DNA from: Parvibaculum sp.
GTDB lineage: Bacteria; Pseudomonadota; Alphaproteobacteria; Parvibaculales; Parvibaculaceae
Direction: 5' to 3'
DNA: 64,000 nucleotides
Assembly: GCA_017642695.1 (NCBI GenBank)
Contig: JAEPQD010000001.1
Location: 124,001 to 188,000 of the forward strand
Shown here one piece after another: positions 60,007-64,000 of the stretch. The position numbers were made by a program, and so were the translations under genes. Position 1 is the first letter of the stretch. The number at the start of each line of letters is the position of its first letter. The notes beneath the pieces were generated by a model. The model was not told the origin of the DNA. It ran no database searches and saw only the letters and a list, made by a program, of their open reading frames with translations.

Positions 60007-60906
60007 TCACTCGCCGTCCCGCGCAAGGCGCAGCGGGTTGGCATAGCCGCCAAGCAGCCTGACTTCGGCTACCGGCTCCTCGTCGAGCGCGGCAAGCCGC
60101 TCGTCATCCTCAGCGAGGTGATGGGGCAGTTCGATGAGGTAGATGTGCTTCGCGGCGCCATTCTCGATCTTCGCACTTGCGATCCGGCGGCCTTCGATAC
60201 CCGCAGCCTTGACCAGAGTGGCAACGCGCGAGTCGCTCAGGCTTTCTGTGGTCGACAGCGCAAGAAGCGCAGTGTCGTCGCCAGTGCTTTCGAAGTTGCT
60301 ATGCGCGAGGACGAGCGCCTGTGCGCCGTCGTCTTCCTTCTCTACATCGATGAAGGGAAGCCGCGCGACGATACGTATGTCCGAGTAGCCGCCTGTCGCA
60401 AAGGCGACCCACCACTGATCGCCCATGCCCATACCGGGCTGCGGCAGGATACCGATGGCGGAACGGTCGTGCCCCACCCGGCGAAGCACCTCGCGAGCGT
60501 CGTCATGAATATCCATGGGCGTCGTCGAGCCGTAGTAGTTCCGGGCAAGATCCCAGAAACCGAGCGCTTCGCTGCCCGATCCGCCGAAGACATCGACCCG
60601 GAACGGCCCCTGGATACGCGTCATGGCGGCCATGATTTCACGCCAGAGGCGAACCAGCACACGAAGCGGCAAACGTCCCTCGTGACGCTCCGCAAGACGG
60701 CGCAACACCTCTGCTTCCCGGCCGGGCCGGAAGGCGACAAAACTGCCCTGGCCGGCCGCACTTGCTGCCCGGGCCTTGGCTTCGGCGACCTCGACCACAA
60801 GCTCGGTGCGCTTCATCAGGAGATCCTGCAGCGCATCGTCGATCGCATCGATTTCCTTGCGGACATCGGCGAGGGCCTTATCGGGTGTGGTCGTCTCGGT
60901 CGTCAT
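60007..60906 (-). CDS. Chorismate mutase fused to degenerate prephenate-dehydratase-like and ACT-like regions
   Basis: The first 90 of 299 residues are an AroQ chorismate mutase domain ([49 protein letters not shown]). The next part, [20 protein letters not shown] then [13 protein letters not shown], resembles the binding fold of prephenate dehydratase but lacks its catalytic TRF motif. The end, [20 protein letters not shown] through [14 protein letters not shown], resembles an ACT domain. So it may be a chorismate mutase regulated by an aromatic amino acid. It is the first gene of the hisC-tyrA operon, 7 bp before hisC. Confidence 0.82.
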   Translation of the reverse strand: MTTETTTPDKALADVRKEIDAIDDALQDLLMKRTELVVEVAEAKARAASAAGQGSFVAFRPGREAEVLRRLAERHEGRLPLRVLVRLWREIMAAMTRIQGPFRVDVFGGSGSEALGFWDLARNYYGSTTPMDIHDDAREVLRRVGHDRSAIGILPQPGMGMGDQWWVAFATGGYSDIRIVARLPFIDVEKEDDGAQALVLAHSNFESTGDDTALLALSTTESLSDSRVATLVKAAGIEGRRIASAKIENGAAKHIYLIELPHHLAEDDERLAALDEEPVAEVRLLGGYANPLRLARDGE

Positions 60907-61009
60907 TCTCGTCCACCGGGCGCGGATTTCAGCCTGCGGCAGGGCCTCTGGCCCCTACCCGCGGGAGCGGTATTCATACGAGGGCAACCCATTAAAATCA
61001 AAGAAAACA

Positions 61010-61039
61010 TTGACATTTTGGGGGGTGCATCCCTAGCTA
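61010..61039 (+). promoter_or_regulatory. Promoter candidate of metX
   Basis: TTGACA (61010-61015) and TAGCTA (61034-61039) are 18 bp apart, giving a 5' leader of about 65 nt before the metX ATG. The -10 is weak, so the call is moderate. Confidence 0.4.
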
Positions 61040-61096
61040 TGCAGCCTGTCTGGCGGGGGGCCGGGAGCCCACCTCAAGGCCGCTCAGCCACAAAAC

Positions 61097-61110
61097 AGCG
61101 CAGAGGCGCT
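61097..61110 (+). promoter_or_regulatory. Hairpin holding the metX ribosome binding site
   Basis: AGCGC (61097-61101) pairs with GCGCT (61106-61110). The loop and first paired base contain AGAGG, the only Shine-Dalgarno-like sequence, and the hairpin touches the ATG at 61111. Such a structure could hide the site and be a switch for translational control. Confidence 0.5.
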
Positions 61111-62316
61111 ATGAACACGATCGAGAAGGCCGGAGGCCCATCGGGGGCTACCGGCCCGGACAATTCGGAGTTTGAGGAAGGGGGAATCCGGGTCTGCCGC
61201 GCGACGGCGACCTTCGGGCCGGACGAACCGCTCGCCCTCGATTCCGGCGAAAGCCTGGCTCCCTTCACCATCGCCTACGAGACCTACGGCACACTGAATG
61301 CCGACAAGTCGAACGTGGTGCTCATCTGCCACGCGCTGACGATGGACCAGTACCCTGCGAGTACCCATCCGCTGACCGGCAAACCCGGCTGGTGGCTCCA
61401 TATGGTTGGGCCGGGACGGCCGATCGATACCGACCGCTTTTTCGTGATCTGCCAGAACGTGGTCGGCGGCTGCCAGGGCACCACCGGCCCCCGCGACATC
61501 GACCCGAAGACGGGCAAGCCTTATGGCCTCAGCTTCCCGGTCACCACCGTGAGCGACATGGTGCGCGCACAGGCGATGCTGCTCGACAGGCTCGGCATTC
61601 GCGATCTTTTTTGCGTGATCGGCGGTTCAATGGGCGGCATGCAGGTGCTGCAATGGGCTGCGGCCTATCCCGACCGCGTTTTCTCCGCAATCCCGATCGC
61701 GACCGCCGCGCGCCATTCCGCGCAGAACATCGCCTTCCATGAGGTCGGCCGCCAGGCGATCATGGCGGACCCGGAATGGAAACAGGGTGCCTATCTTTCG
61801 CACGGTACGAACCCCGCCAAGGGGCTCGCGGTCGCACGCATGGCCGCGCACATCACCTATCTGTCGGAGCAGGCACTGCACCTGAAATTCGGCCGCAACC
61901 TGCAGGACCGCGAGAGCATCACCTACGGCTTCGATGCCGATTTCCAGATCGAAAGCTATCTGCGCCATCAGGGATCGACCTTCGTCGACCGCTTCGACGC
62001 AAACTCCTATCTCTACCTTACACGGGCGATGGACTACTTCGATCTCGCGGACGACTACGGCGGCGTGCTCGCCAATGCATTTCGGGGGACGGAATCGCGC
62101 TTCTGTATCGTCTCCTTCACGAGCGACTGGCTTTTTCCGACAACGGACAGCCGGCAGGTGGTGCATGCGCTGAATGCCGTCGCGGCGAATGTGAGTTTCG
62201 TCGAGATCAATTCCGACAAGGGCCATGACGCCTTCCTGCTCGACGAGCCGGAGATGTTCACGACGCTCCGCGGCTTCATCGACAGCGCTGCACGCACGCG
62301 GGGCATCGGCGGATGA
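61111..62316 (+). CDS. metX: Homoserine O-acetyltransferase
   Basis: The 401-residue alpha/beta hydrolase-fold enzyme activates homoserine with acetyl-CoA (or succinyl-CoA in some members) for methionine synthesis. The nucleophile serine is in [17 protein letters not shown] near residue 171, the aspartate in [14 protein letters not shown] near 335 and the histidine in [12 protein letters not shown] near 368. The first 30 residues are a variable tail. It overlaps metW by 4 bp and has a possible regulatory hairpin at the start codon. Confidence 0.94.
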   Translation: MNTIEKAGGPSGATGPDNSEFEEGGIRVCRATATFGPDEPLALDSGESLAPFTIAYETYGTLNADKSNVVLICHALTMDQYPASTHPLTGKPGWWLHMVGPGRPIDTDRFFVICQNVVGGCQGTTGPRDIDPKTGKPYGLSFPVTTVSDMVRAQAMLLDRLGIRDLFCVIGGSMGGMQVLQWAAAYPDRVFSAIPIATAARHSAQNIAFHEVGRQAIMADPEWKQGAYLSHGTNPAKGLAVARMAAHITYLSEQALHLKFGRNLQDRESITYGFDADFQIESYLRHQGSTFVDRFDANSYLYLTRAMDYFDLADDYGGVLANAFRGTESRFCIVSFTSDWLFPTTDSRQVVHALNAVAANVSFVEINSDKGHDAFLLDEPEMFTTLRGFIDSAARTRGIGG

Positions 62317-62939
62317 GCAATGGATTTGGCCAGGTCGATGGCCGCGTAGACCTCGAACTCATTGCAGGCATGATTTCGCCCGGCTGCCGGGTGCTTGATG
62401 TCGGCTGCGGCGACGGCGACCTGCTGGCGCTCCTGCGCAAGCAGAAAGGCATCGACGGACGCGGCGTCGAGCTAAGCCAGGAAGGGGTGAACGCAAGTGT
62501 GGCGCGCGGCCTTGCCGTGGTGCAGGGCGACGCCGATACCGACCTTACAGCCTATCCTGACGATGCATTCGACTATGTGATCCTCAGCCAGACGATTCAG
62601 GCGACGCGCAATCCGAAGGCAGTGCTGCGCGAGATGAAACGCATCGGTCGGCATGTCATCGTCTCGTTTCCGAACTTCGGCAACTGGCGCGTTCGGCTGA
62701 AGCTGCTCTTCAGCGGGCGGATGCCGGAGACGCGCTCGCTCGGCTATTCCTGGTATGACACGCCGAATATCCATCTTTGCACGGTGCTGGACTTTGCGTC
62801 GCTCTGCGAGGAACTCGGACTTGAAATCGAGGATGCGCTGATTGTGACGGGCGACAGATCGCGACGCATATCGAATCCCGGACCTCTTTCGAACCTCCTG
62901 GCGAGCGATGCCGTGTTCCTCCTGAAACGACAGGACTGA
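62313..62939 (+). CDS. metW: Methionine biosynthesis protein MetW
   Basis: The 208-residue methyltransferase-like protein has motif [19 protein letters not shown] near residue 28 and [26 protein letters not shown], which is characteristic of MetW. MetW is thought to act with MetX in homoserine acylation. The start overlaps the metX stop, so the pair is coupled. It converges with a methyltransferase gene three bases further on. Confidence 0.94.
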   Translation: MSNGFGQVDGRVDLELIAGMISPGCRVLDVGCGDGDLLALLRKQKGIDGRGVELSQEGVNASVARGLAVVQGDADTDLTAYPDDAFDYVILSQTIQATRNPKAVLREMKRIGRHVIVSFPNFGNWRVRLKLLFSGRMPETRSLGYSWYDTPNIHLCTVLDFASLCEELGLEIEDALIVTGDRSRRISNPGPLSNLLASDAVFLLKRQD

Positions 62940-62942
62940 CAG

Positions 62943-63698
62943 TCAACCTTCGTCGAACGAAGAGACTCGCCGCGCCGGAAGGGGTGCAGAAACCGGCGCA
63001 ACTGCCCGGACACGGGACTTCAGCGTGGTGGGGAGCGGCGTTGCCGCGTAGATCTGTTTTGTCGCCTCGACCATGATGACGCCGGAAAAGCGCGGCCAGA
63101 GCATGTGCCCCGCCCGTTCCCAGGCCGAAGCCGAACGCAGCAGAGGCCGCCAGTCGAAGGGTGGCGCAAACAACGCAACCTCCCATCCCGAAGGCGAAAA
63201 CATGGATTCGCGCAGGAGTTGCGTCAGCTGGCTGCGCGAAAAGGGCTGTCCATGACCGAACGGCGTCGCCTCGCGCCGCGCCCACAAGCCCCGCCGGTTC
63301 GGCACCACGATGAGGACTCGCCCACCAGGCGCAAGAACACGCCATATCTGGCGCAGAATGCCGCGCATGGACTCACTCGCTTCAAGTCCGTGAACGACGA
63401 GCACGCGGTCCATGCTCTCATCGCCTAGCGGCAGCTCCAGTTCGTCGACGAGCCCCGTCAGACATTTTCCTTCTGCCGGCCACTGCATGACACCCTGCCG
63501 CGCCGGCATGAGACCTATCACTCGTTCCGCCTGACCGATAAAGGGCGCGAGGTAGGGTGTCGCAAAACCGAGTCCCAACAGGCTGAGTCCCCGCAGATCG
63601 GGCCAGACCTGCGCGATCCGGCGCGCAATATGGTGACGCGCGACACGCCCGAGGGGACGTCCATAAAAATCCCGAAGATCGATCACATCCATATGCAT
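62943..63698 (-). CDS. Class I SAM-dependent methyltransferase (gloB-adjacent family)
   Basis: The 251-residue protein starts MHMDVIDLRDFYGRPLGRVARHHIARRIA, the conserved start of an alphaproteobacterial methyltransferase family usually encoded next to gloB. SAM motif I is degenerate as SLLGLGFATPYLAPFIG. DRVLVVHGLEASESMRGILRQIWRVLAPGGRVLIVVPNRRGLWARRE follows. Loss of the usual GxGxG acid suggests altered or lost SAM binding. It diverges from gloB, as in related genomes. The ATG could also be at 63692. Confidence 0.82.
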   Translation of the reverse strand: MHMDVIDLRDFYGRPLGRVARHHIARRIAQVWPDLRGLSLLGLGFATPYLAPFIGQAERVIGLMPARQGVMQWPAEGKCLTGLVDELELPLGDESMDRVLVVHGLEASESMRGILRQIWRVLAPGGRVLIVVPNRRGLWARREATPFGHGQPFSRSQLTQLLRESMFSPSGWEVALFAPPFDWRPLLRSASAWERAGHMLWPRFSGVIMVEATKQIYAATPLPTTLKSRVRAVAPVSAPLPARRVSSFDEG

Positions 63699-63828
63699 GG
63701 GCCGAGTGTAGCAAAAAGCGCGGACGCGCGCCGGGTTCACGGAACGCCCCAAGCGCACTAGGTTAGGAGGGAACGCTACATGAAAACGCGCTAACGCACG
63801 GCAAACGCCGGGGCGCGGAGGAAATCAA

Positions 63829-64000
63829 ATGGCAAAACTCGAAATCCACCAGTTTCCCTGTCTGAACGACAACTACGGCTATCTGGTTCATGAGCCTTCA
63901 AGCGGCATGACGGCGGCGATCGACACACCTGAAGTGAAGCCGATCCTTGCCGCCCTTGCGGAGAAGGGCTGGACGCTCACCCATATTCTCAACACGCATC
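63829..64000 (+). CDS. gloB: Hydroxyacylglutathione hydrolase, 3' truncated by window edge
   Basis: The first 57 residues of a glyoxalase II enzyme are present, running off the end of the window. MAKLEIHQFPCLNDNYGYLVHEPSSG and AAIDTPEVKPILAALAEKGWTLTHILNTH are the conserved opening of the metallo-beta-lactamase fold; the zinc motif THxHxDH begins at the last residues. GGAGG precedes the ATG. It would hydrolyse S-lactoylglutathione to lactate and glutathione. Confidence 0.9.
   Translation, partial: MAKLEIHQFPCLNDNYGYLVHEPSSGMTAAIDTPEVKPILAALAEKGWTLTHILNTH

Noticed and set aside
61040-61110. Known SAM-II riboswitch ahead of metX
   Set aside because: The leader lacks the conserved SAM-II core sequences as far as can be judged by eye, so only the hairpin was recorded.

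Overview
The window is a stretch of bacterial chromosome that is gene-dense and GC-rich (mostly 60-65% by eye). Genes are packed with many 4-bp stop/start overlaps. No insertion sequence, phage, integrase, CRISPR array or rRNA was seen, and one tRNA was found. The gene set points to an alphaproteobacterium: a CpdR-type cell-cycle response regulator, the ethylmalonyl-CoA pathway, a DUF4175/TIGR02302 protein next to lysA, argH-lptM-lysA order, Coq4 and Coq7 for ubiquinone, and a short cobalamin-dependent ribonucleotide reductase. The mix of acyl-CoA enzymes, luciferase-like monooxygenases and a haloalkane dehalogenase recalls Parvibaculum and its relatives. That assignment is inference, not something the sequence proves.

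Layout. 1-11.5 kb: end of a TetR regulator, two tandem luciferase-like monooxygenases, a fatty acyl-CoA synthetase, TusA-like, GNAT and ArsC/YffB-like genes, coq4 diverging from a tetR, and a TetR-creatininase-glutamine synthetase-like-flavoprotein operon behind a palindromic operator candidate. 11.5-17.7 kb: tRNA-Leu, dsbB-coq7, an HNH nuclease, an esterase, gluQRS, an acyltransferase-3 membrane protein and an AEC transporter. 17.7-19.8 kb: a translationally coupled three-gene unit of unknown function (exported VWA-like protein, membrane protein, small coiled-coil protein). 20-37 kb: the C2/C3 acyl-CoA region with ethylmalonyl-CoA mutase, crotonyl-CoA carboxylase/reductase, methylsuccinyl-CoA dehydrogenase, cobalamin adenosyltransferase, ETF and 3-hydroxybutyryl-CoA dehydrogenase. 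Interspersed there are another acyl-CoA dehydrogenase, a diiron ferritin-like protein, TrkH, a haloalkane dehalogenase and a cytochrome b561. 37-50 kb: PAS_5 protein, methyltransferase, TlpA-like thioredoxin, argH-lptM-lysA, TIGR02302, cpdR-hpt-zinc ribbon protein, ftsEX, YdcF and PlsC. 50-64 kb: nrdJ, a lower-GC membrane protein, a lipid kinase operon, YcaQ-like glycosylase, ChaC, DUF2125, the chorismate mutase-hisC-tyrA operon, metX-metW, a methyltransferase and the start of gloB.

How the genes fit together. The acyl-CoA region supplies three signature enzymes of the ethylmalonyl-CoA pathway (crotonyl-CoA to ethylmalonyl-CoA, methylsuccinyl-CoA and mesaconyl-CoA). It also holds the adenosyltransferase that makes the B12 cofactor for the mutase, and the ETF that can accept electrons from the dehydrogenases. 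NrdJ adds a second adenosylcobalamin-dependent step, so B12 looks central to this organism. The chorismate mutase/HisC/TyrA and MetX/MetW blocks cover tyrosine/phenylalanine and methionine synthesis.

The less ordinary parts are the VWA/membrane/coiled-coil triad, the TetR-creatininase-GS-like operon with its palindrome, the diiron protein next to ccr, a chorismate mutase fused to what looks like a decayed prephenate dehydratase plus ACT domain, and a hairpin holding the ribosome binding site of metX.
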